A stretch of 57,517 nt of DNA from JBDHAC01 sp039588215. Its GTDB lineage: Bacteria; Gemmatimonadota; Gemmatimonadetes; Palauibacterales; Palauibacteraceae. Positions 44,430 through 52,833 of the stretch are shown piece by piece. Location: contig JBDHAD010000007.1 in assembly GCA_039588215.1 (NCBI GenBank), forward strand, positions 1 through 57,517, read 5' to 3'. The notes beneath the pieces were generated by a model, which saw only the letters and a list, made by a program, of their open reading frames with translations, had not been told where the DNA came from and did no database searches. Numbering within the stretch: the stretch's first letter is position 1; every line of letters begins with the position of its first letter. The position numbers were made by a program, and so were the translations under genes.

Positions 44430-45986
44430 ATGGCCAGAATCGTGATTGACCCCGTAACGCGGATCGAGGGGCACCTCAAGATCGAAGCGGTCACTGAGGA
44501 AGGCGTGGTCAAAGAGGCTCGCTGCTCCGGGATGCTGTTCCGCGGCTTCGAGCTCATCCTGAGAGGACGCAATCCGCTCGACGCCTCACGGATCACGCAG
44601 CGGATTTGCGGGGTCTGCCCCACGGCGCACGCGATCGCCTCGGCACTGGCTCTAGATGATGCCTTGGGGGTCGCCGACCAGATCCCGCCCAATGGCCGCG
44701 TGATGCGCAACCTCATCTTTGGCAGCAACTACGTCCAATCGCACATCCTCCACTTCTATCACCTGGCGGCGCTGGACTACGTGGACGTCGCTGCGGTGGC
44801 CGGATACACGGGGGTGGATGAGCGCCTTCGCCATGTGGCCGACTTCATCGATCGCGGGAAGCTCGCTCCGTTCGTCCCCCGCTATGAAGGGGACTACCGG
44901 CTATCCCGCAATGCCAACCGGGCCGCGGTTGCGCACTACGTCGAAGCCCTCGACAAGCGCCGCGAGGCCCAGGAGATGCTCGCGATCTTCGGCGGCAAGA
45001 TGCCGCACAGCATGGGCACCTTCCCGGGTGGGGCGCTGGAGGTCGTCACGGTCGACAAGATTGCCGAGTTCCGCTGGCGGTTGGAACGTCTGAGGGACTT
45101 CATCGACAACGTATATATCCGGGATGTGCTGGCTGTCGCGAGGGCCTATCCGGACTACTTCGGGATCGGCGCCGGCACGCGGCGCTACCTCTCCTACGGA
45201 GGGTGGGATCAGGACAGCCACCCGGATCTCACGCAACGGGCGCGCGCGCTGCCCGGCGGCACCCTCGACGGACGGCAGATGGCCCACGAGCCGCTCGATC
45301 CGGGGCGCATCACCGAACAGGTGAGGCATTCTTGGTACCGAAGCGACAGCGACCTGCCGCCGGCCCAGGGACAGACTGATGCTCAGCTGGAGAAGGCAGG
45401 CGCGTACTCGTTCCTCAAGGCCCCGCGCTACGATGGCGAGGTCTACGAGGTCGGGCCGCTCGCACGGATGCTGGTGGCCTACGCGCAGGGTCAACCGGAG
45501 GTCGCAGGACTCGTCAACGGTGCGCTCTCCGAGCTGCGTGCCAGCCCACAGGCGCTGTTCTCGGTCCTGGGCCGGCATGCCGCCCGGGCCCTGGAGTGCA
45601 AGTTCGTGGCGGATGCCATGTCCGCGTGGCTGTTGGAGCTCCAACCCGGCGAGCCGGTGTGCGCACCTTTCGAAGTCCCCGAGACAGGCAGTGGCATGGG
45701 GCTCACCGAGGCCCCGAGGGGTTCGCTCGGACACTGGATCGAGATCGATGAAGGCCTGATAGCCAACTACCAAGCGGTCGTCCCAACTACGTGGAACTGC
45801 TCGCCCCGCGATGACCGAGACCAGCCCGGAGCGTGCGAGCAGGCGCTCGAGGGGACGGCTGTGCGCGATCCCCACAACCCGTTCGAGATCGTCCGCATTG
45901 TCCGCTCGTTCGACCCATGTCTGGCATGTGCGATACACATGGTCACGCCGAAAGGGCATGACATAGCCCGGTTCCGGGTGATCTAG
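44430..45986 (+). CDS. [NiFe]-hydrogenase large subunit, Hyb/group 1 type
   Basis: A 518-residue catalytic subunit that oxidises hydrogen at the NiFe site. The nickel ligands are C60/C63 in RICGVCPTAH and C497/C500 in DPCLACAIH. After His503 a 15-residue tail (MVTPKGHDIARFRVI) would be cut off by the maturation protease encoded next. None of the active-site Cys is replaced by Sec. The large subunit is the first gene, before the small one, the reverse of the common order. ATG follows GGAG. The export route is by hitch-hiking on the Tat signal of the small subunit. Confidence 0.94.
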   Translation: MARIVIDPVTRIEGHLKIEAVTEEGVVKEARCSGMLFRGFELILRGRNPLDASRITQRICGVCPTAHAIASALALDDALGVADQIPPNGRVMRNLIFGSNYVQSHILHFYHLAALDYVDVAAVAGYTGVDERLRHVADFIDRGKLAPFVPRYEGDYRLSRNANRAAVAHYVEALDKRREAQEMLAIFGGKMPHSMGTFPGGALEVVTVDKIAEFRWRLERLRDFIDNVYIRDVLAVARAYPDYFGIGAGTRRYLSYGGWDQDSHPDLTQRARALPGGTLDGRQMAHEPLDPGRITEQVRHSWYRSDSDLPPAQGQTDAQLEKAGAYSFLKAPRYDGEVYEVGPLARMLVAYAQGQPEVAGLVNGALSELRASPQALFSVLGRHAARALECKFVADAMSAWLLELQPGEPVCAPFEVPETGSGMGLTEAPRGSLGHWIEIDEGLIANYQAVVPTTWNCSPRDDRDQPGACEQALEGTAVRDPHNPFEIVRIVRSFDPCLACAIHMVTPKGHDIARFRVI

Positions 45987-46018
45987 TGCGCGCTGAGGTA
46001 GCTGAGGGAGGTCGGTGG

Positions 46019-46576
46019 ATGGACGCACGAGCACCAAACCTGTTCGTAGGCTTGGGCAACGTGCTGTGTGGCGATGATGGCGTAGGCGTACGAGCCGCCG
46101 AGATCATGGCCGGGCTGCCGCTTCCGCCGGAAGTGGAAGTGTACGAGGCCGGTACGGCGCTCACCGAGTTGGCCGGCGTGCTCGAGCGGCGAGAGCGCGT
46201 GGTCGTCGTGGATGCCATCGATGCGGAGGCCGAGCCGGGGACGGTGTTTCGCCTCGAGCCGGACCAGCTACAGCGGCGCGAGCTCCCCCCCCTGAGCGCA
46301 CACCAGCTGGATATCCTGCACGCGCTGGATGAGACGGAGTTGCTGGGGCGGGCTCCTGAGAGCGTGGTGATACTGGCCGTGCAGGCGGGGGATGTATCAC
46401 GCGGCTTCGAGCTCTCCCCCTCCGTCGAGGGATCGCTCTTCAAGGTGCTCGGAGCGGCGGTCCACGAGCTGGGACTGCCGCTGGACATACTCGATTACGT
46501 GCGCCTCTCGGCCGACGGAAGCGATGTGCCGGCCACGGCCACCGAATCAGATAGAAGAGGCACGTCATGGAACTGA
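46019..46576 (+). CDS. Hydrogenase maturation protease, HybD-type
   Basis: A 185-residue nickel-sensing endopeptidase that cuts the large-subunit tail. It shows FVGLGNVLCGDDGVGV with the first metal-binding Asp, DAIDAEAEPG, and HQLDILHALDETELL with the metal-binding His. ATG at 46019 has GGGAGGT 6 bases upstream; a GTG at 45986 is in frame. It overlaps the small-subunit gene by 10 bases. Confidence 0.93.
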   Translation: MDARAPNLFVGLGNVLCGDDGVGVRAAEIMAGLPLPPEVEVYEAGTALTELAGVLERRERVVVVDAIDAEAEPGTVFRLEPDQLQRRELPPLSAHQLDILHALDETELLGRAPESVVILAVQAGDVSRGFELSPSVEGSLFKVLGAAVHELGLPLDILDYVRLSADGSDVPATATESDRRGTSWN

Positions 46577-47706
46577 CGCGAAGGGAATTCGTGCAGGCGG
46601 GAGCTCAGGCGAGCGTGCTGGGGTTCTCGATCGTGAAGATTCCCGGGCTGATGGGGCTCATCGAGGGTCAGGAGATGGAGCAGGTGGCGGAGATCCCGCT
46701 GATCTGGCTCGCGACCGGCTCCTGCACCGGATGCTCGGTCTCACTCCTGAACAGCGCCTCGCCCACCATCCAAGAAGCGCTGCTCGCCCAGGTGCTGCCG
46801 GGCATGCATCTGTCGCTGGTCTTCCACACCACCGTGATGGCCTCGGCCGGTGAGCAAGCCATGAGGGCCATGGAAGAGGTGGCAGCCGAGCACCGGGGCA
46901 GCTACGTCCTGCTCACGGATGGAGCAACCGCGACGGGAGCGGGTGGTTTGTACTGCAGCGTCGGCGAAACCTCCGCGGGTGAGCCGATCACCGGCTACGA
47001 TCACGTTCACGATCTGGCACAGGGCGCCGCTGCCGTACTGGCCGTCGGGACCTGCTCGGCGTACGGAGGGATCCCCGCCGCTGATCCGAACCCCACCGAG
47101 TGCCTCAGTACCGGCGAGCTGCTCGCGCGCGAGGGGGTCACGACGCCCGTCGTCAACATCCCGGGTTGCCCGCCACACCCCGATTGGATCGTGGGGACGG
47201 TCGCCATGATCCTGCTCGGCGGCGTGGCAGCGCTCGAGTTGGATGAGCACGGCCGGCCCGCACCGTTCTTCACCCCGTTGATCCACGACAACTGCCAGTT
47301 CCGAGGGCTTTACGACCGGGGTGAGTTCGCCGAGCGCTTCGGCGATCACGGCTGCCTGCTCAAGCTCGGCTGCAAAGGCCCGGTCGCGTACGGCGACTGT
47401 TCGATTCGAAAGTGGAACAACGGGACCAACTGGTGCATCGAGGCGGGTCACCCCTGCATCGGGTGCACGCAACCGGAGTTCCCGTACGAGAACTCCATGT
47501 TTGACGTCATCCAACCGGCCAGCCTGGCCCCCCCGGCTTTCTACCCACCGACCTCGGCCCAGGGCGAGGCCAGACCGATATCACCCGGAGCCGCCGCCGT
47601 CATCGGCGGCGCGGTGGGTGCGGCCGCGGTAGGAGCTGCCGTCGGCGCCTCCAAGCTCGCCAAGAGCCCGGCGGCGCCCACCGGTGGCGAAGAGATCGAG
47701 GAGTAG
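46567..47706 (+). CDS. [NiFe]-hydrogenase small subunit, Tat-exported
   Basis: A 379-residue electron-transfer subunit. The Tat signal is TRREFVQ (residues 4-10) and a weak hydrophobic stretch. Cluster Cys are visible: CTGC (53, 56), GTCSAYGG, PGCPPHP for the proximal cluster; HDNCQFRG, GCLLKLGC for the distal; NWCIEAGHPCIGC for the medial. The C-terminus has a Gly/Ala-rich helix (about 340-362) that could anchor it in the membrane, as in HybO. Confidence 0.93.
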   Translation: MELTRREFVQAGAQASVLGFSIVKIPGLMGLIEGQEMEQVAEIPLIWLATGSCTGCSVSLLNSASPTIQEALLAQVLPGMHLSLVFHTTVMASAGEQAMRAMEEVAAEHRGSYVLLTDGATATGAGGLYCSVGETSAGEPITGYDHVHDLAQGAAAVLAVGTCSAYGGIPAADPNPTECLSTGELLAREGVTTPVVNIPGCPPHPDWIVGTVAMILLGGVAALELDEHGRPAPFFTPLIHDNCQFRGLYDRGEFAERFGDHGCLLKLGCKGPVAYGDCSIRKWNNGTNWCIEAGHPCIGCTQPEFPYENSMFDVIQPASLAPPAFYPPTSAQGEARPISPGAAAVIGGAVGAAAVGAAVGASKLAKSPAAPTGGEEIEE

Positions 47707-47710
47707 CACC

Positions 47711-48625
47711 ATGGAGGTTCGACGACGCGAGTTCCTGAAGCTCGGCGTGGCGACCGCCGGAGCCGTGGCCGGGGTGACGGCTACCCCAGCGCGGGCCCGA
47801 TCCACGGAACCGGCTGATGAAAACTGCATGGGCATGCTGTACGATGCGACGAAGTGCATCGGGTGTCGCGCCTGCCAGGGAGCATGCCGCGATGGTTTCG
47901 ACATGCCTGCCACGCCGGATGGACCGAACGGGGACGGCCTGTACGACCAGCCCACCGACCTCTCGAGTACATGCCCGTGCATCATCCAGGAGTACCATAG
48001 CGAGGACGGTGAGGAGTGGAGCTTCATGAAGCGGCAGTGCATGCACTGTCTGGATCCCGGCTGCGCCTCCGCCTGCCTCGTGAACGCTCTGGAGAGACAA
48101 CCAGACGGTCGGGTCACGTACGATGTCGATAAGTGCATCGGGTGCCGCTACTGCATGGTCGCGTGTCCGTTCGACGTTCCGACGTTCGAGTACGAGAAGG
48201 CGGTCCCGGCGATCCGCAAGTGCACGTTCTGCTTCGGAACCGAAGAGGAGGGCATCCCGCGGTGCGTGGCCGCGTGTCCGACCGAGGCCGTGAAATTCGG
48301 CAAGCGGGAGGAGCTCCTAAAGGAAGCCTGGCGCCGCGTCCACGCGGAGCCGGGGCGTTACGAGCACCACGTCTACGGCGAGCACGAGGCGGGTGGCACG
48401 GCCGCGCTCTACCTGGCCGGGGTCTCGTTCGACAAGTTGGGCTTGCCCACGAATCTGCCCGACGCCCCGATCCCGAACCTGACGAAGGCGTTCCTCAACT
48501 CGGTCCCGCTGGTGATCATCCTGTGGGCGGCCTTCGGCACGGGTCTGCACCGCTTCGTCCAGCGGCAGGAAGCTGTTGCTAGGGAAGGCGAGGTGGCTGT
48601 GCCGAGCGAGGAGGTGGGGCCGTGA
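47711..48625 (+). CDS. HybA-like ferredoxin subunit, Tat-exported
   Basis: A 304-residue protein carrying four 4Fe-4S motifs (CIGCRACQGAC, CMHCLDPGCASAC, CIGCRYCMVACPF and CTFC...CVAACP). Its N-terminus is a Tat signal (RRREFLKLG) and a C-terminal membrane helix lies at about 260-282. It passes electrons from the small subunit to the HybB-like quinone subunit. ATG at 47711 after GAGGAG is preferred to the earlier ATG at 47684 because it begins right at the Tat signal. The next gene overlaps by GTGA. Confidence 0.92.
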   Translation: MEVRRREFLKLGVATAGAVAGVTATPARARSTEPADENCMGMLYDATKCIGCRACQGACRDGFDMPATPDGPNGDGLYDQPTDLSSTCPCIIQEYHSEDGEEWSFMKRQCMHCLDPGCASACLVNALERQPDGRVTYDVDKCIGCRYCMVACPFDVPTFEYEKAVPAIRKCTFCFGTEEEGIPRCVAACPTEAVKFGKREELLKEAWRRVHAEPGRYEHHVYGEHEAGGTAALYLAGVSFDKLGLPTNLPDAPIPNLTKAFLNSVPLVIILWAAFGTGLHRFVQRQEAVAREGEVAVPSEEVGP

Positions 48626-49791
48626 ACCGGATCGCGGTGCCCACGCTGGGCCGGGTGAAGGTCACTCCGCTCAACGCGCTCGTCGCCGCGATCCTGCTGA
48701 CCGGTCTCGTGATCCTGACGATCCGCTTCACCCAGGGGCTCGGTGCGGTCACGAACCTGTCGAATCCATACCCATGGGGTCTCTGGATCGGGTTCGACGT
48801 GATGTGTGGCGTCGCGCTCGCTGCGGGCGGGTACGTGCTGGCTTCCACCGTCTACCTGTTCGGGCTCAAGCAATACTACCCGCTGCTGCGTCCCGCCATC
48901 CTGACGGGATTCCTGGGCTACTTCTTCGTCGTCGTGGCCCTGCTGGTCGACCTCGGGCGTCCGTGGCGACTCCCATACCCGGTGGTCTACTCGTACGGGG
49001 TCACCTCGGTCATGTTCTTGGTGGCTTGGCACGTGTTCCTCTATCTGACGGTGCAGTTCATCGAGTTCTGCCCGGCCGTGTTCGAGTGGTTGGGATGGAA
49101 GAAGGTCCGCCAATGGGTCGTACGGCTCACCATCGGAGCCACGATCGCGGGCGTGATCCTCTCCACGCTCCACCAGTCCGCGCTCGGTGCCCTATTCCTG
49201 CTCGCGCCGACCAAGCTGCACCCACTCTGGTACTCGGAGCTGCTGCCGGTCTTCTTCTTCATCTCGAGCATGATCGCCGGGCTCGCGATGGTGGCCTTCG
49301 AGAGCGCGATCTCTCATCGCGTGTTCAAGGACCAGGTCGACGAGAAGCACCTGGCCAAACTGGACGGGCTGCTGCTCGGGCTCGCCAAGGCGGCCGCGGT
49401 CATCCTGTTCGCGTACTTCTTCTTGAAGTGGATCGGCGTGGCCCGAGGCCAGAACTGGAGCCTGCTCGCCACGCCCATGGGGTCGTGGTTCCTCGTCGAG
49501 ATGTTCGTGTTCGTCGCGCTGCCGTGCTTCCTGTTCACGTGGGCGGTTCGAACGGACAACGCTTCGCTGGTCCGCGTGACGGCTCTGGTCACCGTGATCG
49601 GGATCATCGTCAACCGACTAAACGTCTCAGTGATCGCGTACCGCTGGGACTACGCGCAGCGCTACTTGCCACACTGGATGGAACTGATGGTGACGGTGTT
49701 CATCGTGACCATCGGTGTGCTCACCTTCCGGTGGATAGTGAAGAGAATGCCGGTTCTGCGCGAGCACCCGGAGTATCAAGGGCTCCATTGA
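48622..49791 (+). CDS. HybB/NrfD-family membrane subunit
   Basis: A 389-residue protein with about ten membrane helices and no heme ligands of the cytochrome b type. NPYPWGLWIGFDVMCGVALAAGGYVLAS and STLHQSALGALFLL are typical of HybB/NrfD/PsrC proteins, which react with quinones. It is the likely quinone-reducing partner of the hydrogenase. It begins with GTG overlapping the ferredoxin stop. Confidence 0.93.
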   Translation: MNRIAVPTLGRVKVTPLNALVAAILLTGLVILTIRFTQGLGAVTNLSNPYPWGLWIGFDVMCGVALAAGGYVLASTVYLFGLKQYYPLLRPAILTGFLGYFFVVVALLVDLGRPWRLPYPVVYSYGVTSVMFLVAWHVFLYLTVQFIEFCPAVFEWLGWKKVRQWVVRLTIGATIAGVILSTLHQSALGALFLLAPTKLHPLWYSELLPVFFFISSMIAGLAMVAFESAISHRVFKDQVDEKHLAKLDGLLLGLAKAAAVILFAYFFLKWIGVARGQNWSLLATPMGSWFLVEMFVFVALPCFLFTWAVRTDNASLVRVTALVTVIGIIVNRLNVSVIAYRWDYAQRYLPHWMELMVTVFIVTIGVLTFRWIVKRMPVLREHPEYQGLH

Positions 49792-49810
49792 GCCTGAAGG
49801 AGGCAACGCA

Positions 49811-49960
49811 ATGAGCGCGCTCATATGGCAACTCTTGGCCAGCTCGACCAAGGGGATCGAGTACATCATCGCAATCGTTGGGCTGGGCAGCTTCCTGCTC
49901 TTCCTGAGAGTCCTGAAGCCGGTCGACCGGAGCAAGCGTCCCTATTGGATGAAAAGGTAA
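49811..49960 (+). CDS. 49-residue membrane peptide, HmcD-like
   Basis: A short gene: MSALIWQLLASSTKGIEYI at the start, a hydrophobic stretch (about 16-34) and a basic end (RSKRPYWMKR). AAGGAGG lies 7 bases before the ATG. The TKG-plus-single-helix layout resembles HmcD, a small subunit of the sulfate-reducer Hmc complex, which also has a HybA/HybB-like pair. It follows the HybB-like gene by 19 bases and is probably a structural subunit. Confidence 0.65.
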   Translation: MSALIWQLLASSTKGIEYIIAIVGLGSFLLFLRVLKPVDRSKRPYWMKR

Positions 49961-50220
49961 CCGAGGAGGAAGCGGAGTTTGCCCGTTCGCCTCCCTCCTC
50001 CACGCACCGACAACCTCATATCCGACCGCACAGGTTAGCCTGACGGCCTGATTCTCTCGGTCGTAGCCCGCCTCTCAGCTGCCCCCACCTGCGGGGCACC
50101 GAGGCCGTCGTTATAGTCGACGGCAGCTGATGCGCCGTAATTCCCGATCACGGTGGAGCGGGGAGCAGCGTCAGATCGAAGCCGTCCCGCCCCACCAGGA
50201 GCGCCGAGGGGGAGGCACAC
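49961..50220. other. Gap with one hairpin, no gene seen
   Basis: GCCGTCG (50104-50110) pairs with CGACGGC (50118-50124) around a TTATAGT loop. There is no T run, so it could be an operator or a weak terminator. I see no coding frame or RNA gene. Confidence 0.4.
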
Positions 50221-50250
50221 ATCGAAGACTCGATCGGCGAGCGAACGATC

Positions 50251-50622
50251 GTGCGGCAGGTCGTCCTCGCCCTGGGAACGCTCCTCGCGCTGATCGGACT
50301 CTGGCAGGGGTGGAGCATCGCGACGGACCACCTTCCGGGCGACTGGCCCGACCACGCGAAGTGGCACGCCCTGATCGGGGGTCAGTTCCTCGTTCTCCTG
50401 TCGCTCGTGCTCCTCGTGACCCTGTGGGGTCCATTCCGCGTCGGACAACCGGGTAGCACGCTGCCCCTGGTGCTCTTGCTCGTGGGCCCGGCGGTCATGG
50501 TGATTGCCGGGATGGCGCTAATGCCCACCGGAGCGCCTGGGGGCAGCGACACGGGGCTCGCCATCGGAGCGGTCGCTCTCGGTGCGCTTGCGGCGGGTCT
50601 CGCCTGGCGGACTGGCCGTTGA
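50251..50622 (+). CDS. Small membrane protein of unknown function
   Basis: About 123 residues with four hydrophobic helices. The N-terminal VVLALGTLLALIGLWQGWS, KWHALIGGQFLVLLSLVLLV and Gly-rich loops (GAPGGSDTG) are all I can describe; I do not recognise the family. GTG at 50251 has no ribosome site. GGGGGAGG lies 5 bases before an in-frame ATC at 50221, which would add MEDSIGERTI. No ATG, GTG or TTG is in frame for at least 80 bases before 50251. The TM2 gene overlaps its end. Confidence 0.55.
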   Translation: MRQVVLALGTLLALIGLWQGWSIATDHLPGDWPDHAKWHALIGGQFLVLLSLVLLVTLWGPFRVGQPGSTLPLVLLLVGPAVMVIAGMALMPTGAPGGSDTGLAIGAVALGALAAGLAWRTGR

Positions 50623-51596
50623 CCATACTCGACCCGCCCCGAAGCCCCGCGGGTCCGCCAGCGACGGGAGGGCGGCACGCCGACTTCTCCCGCGAGGTGC
50701 TGGACGACCTCTACAAGTACCCCCGCAAGCGTCAGCTTCTCGCTCGCGCGTTGTGGTTGTTCACGGGGTTCCTGGGTGGCCACCGGTTCTATCTCGAGCG
50801 CACAGGGACCGGCATCCTCATGCTGCTGACGGGTGGGGGCGCCGGCATCTGGTGGTTCGTGGACTTCTTCCTGCTCCGCGGCATGGTCCGCGCGTTCAAC
50901 ACGGAGCAAGAGAATCGCCAACTGACGGGCCTGCCCCCGGTGGCCCTCGACTTCATGCCGCCGACCTGGAGGGCCGAAACCACTCATCCGCCGACCTGGG
51001 CGACCAAGCGCAGCGGCCGTGCGCGCCTCGCGGGTGACGTGGCGGTGCTACTGGTTGCGGGCTCGGCGCTGGGAGCCGTCAGCGCTTCCACGGGCAACTT
51101 CGAGGGCATTGTCGCGATCCTCGCGATCATCGCCATCACGAACCTCGGCGCCCGGTGGCACGGCCTGGCGCACCTTCCGCTGCTTCGAGGGTTGGATCTC
51201 TGGAGCCACCGGCTGCGTCTCTACTATCACTCGAACGATCCCGGCGGACCGATCTCCCTCCTGTTGAGGCCAGTGGTGGGCCTGTGGGCTGCCGCGTTTC
51301 GAAAGCGGGCCCGAGCGGAGGTCCGGCTTTATCTAGAGCTGGGTGCGGTGTTTGCGATTCTGTTCACGCTCGCCGACCTGGGCGAGGTCGTCGTGATATC
51401 GGGCGGCGACTTCAACATCTCGTTCGGCGGCTTGGCGGGGGACATGGTTCAGACGTTCGTGAGCATCTACGCGTTCGCGGCTCCGATCGGAGCCGTTCTG
51501 ACGACCCACCTCCTGCTCGAAAAGACGGATCGTCTGCTCTGGGTGCTGAGCGGTCTGAGCATCGTCGCGCTGGCCCTGGGGTTCTTCTCGGGCTGA
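50619..51596 (+). CDS. TM2-domain membrane protein
   Basis: A 325-residue protein. Residues about 43-85 (ALWLFTGFLGGHRFYLERTGTGILMLLTGGG) are a TM2 domain with the GxHRFYL mark. Three or more helices follow (about 138-165, 240-262, 285-320). The function is unknown. The TTG start overlaps the preceding stop (TTGA). Confidence 0.75.
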   Translation: MTILDPPRSPAGPPATGGRHADFSREVLDDLYKYPRKRQLLARALWLFTGFLGGHRFYLERTGTGILMLLTGGGAGIWWFVDFFLLRGMVRAFNTEQENRQLTGLPPVALDFMPPTWRAETTHPPTWATKRSGRARLAGDVAVLLVAGSALGAVSASTGNFEGIVAILAIIAITNLGARWHGLAHLPLLRGLDLWSHRLRLYYHSNDPGGPISLLLRPVVGLWAAAFRKRARAEVRLYLELGAVFAILFTLADLGEVVVISGGDFNISFGGLAGDMVQTFVSIYAFAAPIGAVLTTHLLLEKTDRLLWVLSGLSIVALALGFFSG

Positions 51597-51601
51597 CCGA
51601 C

Positions 51602-51634
51602 GAAGCGGCGACTCATGATATCACGCGCCGCTTC
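51602..51634. terminator. Bidirectional terminator-like hairpin
   Basis: GAAGCGGCG (51602-51610) pairs perfectly with CGCCGCTTC (51626-51634) over a 15-base loop. It lies between two convergent genes. There is no T run on either side, so termination is inferred from position and stem strength. Confidence 0.55.
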
Positions 51635-51669
51635 AGCTCCAACCGTGTAACACCATAACTGTGCGTCTG

Positions 51670-52749
51670 TTAACTGCCTCCCAACACCGCCTTCGATATC
51701 CTCATCGTGACCAGCATGTTCGGCACGTCGACGACCTCGGCGATCTTGAGGTTGGCGGCCAGCGATGCGAGGGCGTACGCCTCCATGCGTGAGAGCCCGT
51801 GCTCCTCGACCAGGTAGTCGATCATCGCCCGCGTGGCGTTTCGACCCGCCTCGTCGATCGTCGGCGCGTAGCCCGTCACCGCGTAGTACTCGTCTGTCTC
51901 GTACTGCGGCGACGGGATGGAGCGGGCGTTCTTGACCAGGTTTACCTCGTACACGACCCGGAGGGGTCCCTCGATCGCGGTGCCCATCACCTCGCCATCA
52001 CCCTGCGCCAGGTGCGGATCACCGAGGGAGAAGAGCGCGCCTTCGACGAAGACGGGGAAGTACACCGTCGTGCCGGCCACGAGATCGCGATCATCCATGT
52101 TCCCGCCGTTCGCCCTCGGGGGGATCGTGACCAGGAGCGAGTCCGTGTCGGGCGCCACCCCCATCACGCCGGGGAACGGCCGCAGCGGAATCCTGATCCC
52201 GGGGGCGAACTCGGCCTCGGTCGCGCCGTTCTCGAAGCGGAAGGTCCTCAGGTACGGCTCGGTGAACTCGTCGGCCAGGAACCCGAACCCGGGAAAGTTC
52301 CCGGCCCAGCCCCAATCGCCGATCTCGATCTCGTGTAGCGTGACGGCCAGCAGATCTCCGGGCTCCGCTCCCTCCACATAGAGGGGGCCGGTGAGCGGGT
52401 GAATCGGATCGAAGCTGATGGTCTCGAACACTTCCGCGGTGGACTCGGGGGTGATCTGCTGGTCGGAGGCCTCCTCCAGATACGCTTCCACGACCGCGCC
52501 GTCGGGCACGCGCAGCACCGGCTCGATCGCCCGGCTCCAGCGGGCGTGCGTCTGATCGGCGGTGAGTGAGAACTGCGGGGCAGGGACTTCGGGGGCTGCG
52601 GAGCCTGGTCCGGCAGCCGTCGTGTCCGCGCTCGTCGCCTCACCCGGATCGCCCGCCTGACAGGCGAGCGTCAGGAACCATATTCCGATGAGGGCGCCGG
52701 CTAAGGTACTCACTCCGTCGCGTGGAAGGTCGATCGGCTTGGGCCCCAT
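51670..52749 (-). CDS. Acetamidase/formamidase-family lipoprotein
   Basis: A 359-residue FmdA/AmdA-family hydrolase of short amides. It has a lipoprotein signal peptide ending LTLAC, Cys about 30, so it should be anchored outside the inner membrane. Family segments: VEGAEPGDLLAVTLHEIEIGDWGW, NGGNMDDRDLVAGTTVYFPV and GDPHLAQGDGEVMGTAIEGPL. Most characterised members are cytoplasmic, so the export signal is notable. Its upstream gap contains three short repeats. Confidence 0.88.
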   Translation of the reverse strand: MGPKPIDLPRDGVSTLAGALIGIWFLTLACQAGDPGEATSADTTAAGPGSAAPEVPAPQFSLTADQTHARWSRAIEPVLRVPDGAVVEAYLEEASDQQITPESTAEVFETISFDPIHPLTGPLYVEGAEPGDLLAVTLHEIEIGDWGWAGNFPGFGFLADEFTEPYLRTFRFENGATEAEFAPGIRIPLRPFPGVMGVAPDTDSLLVTIPPRANGGNMDDRDLVAGTTVYFPVFVEGALFSLGDPHLAQGDGEVMGTAIEGPLRVVYEVNLVKNARSIPSPQYETDEYYAVTGYAPTIDEAGRNATRAMIDYLVEEHGLSRMEAYALASLAANLKIAEVVDVPNMLVTMRISKAVLGGS

Positions 52750-52765
52750 CGTTCGAATCCTCAGT

Positions 52766-52833
52766 CTGAAGTGTGCCTGTCGGCAGGCCTGAAGTCCGCC
52801 GTCAGCAGGGTTGAAGTGTGCCCGTCAGCAGGC
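52766..52833. repeat. Three degenerate 22-23 base tandem repeats
   Basis: Units begin at 52766, 52789 and 52811. Each has the form yTGAAGTsyGCC-GTCrGCAGG, and each contains a small GCC...GGC-like dyad. They fill the gap before the lipoprotein gene and run into the end of the PPC-protein gene. They could be operators or a degenerate copy-number repeat. Confidence 0.6.

Noticed and set aside
52745..52765. T-loop-like GTTCGAATCC, hinting at a tRNA
   Set aside because: No paired acceptor, D-arm or anticodon arm around it; it overlaps the start of the lipoprotein gene.
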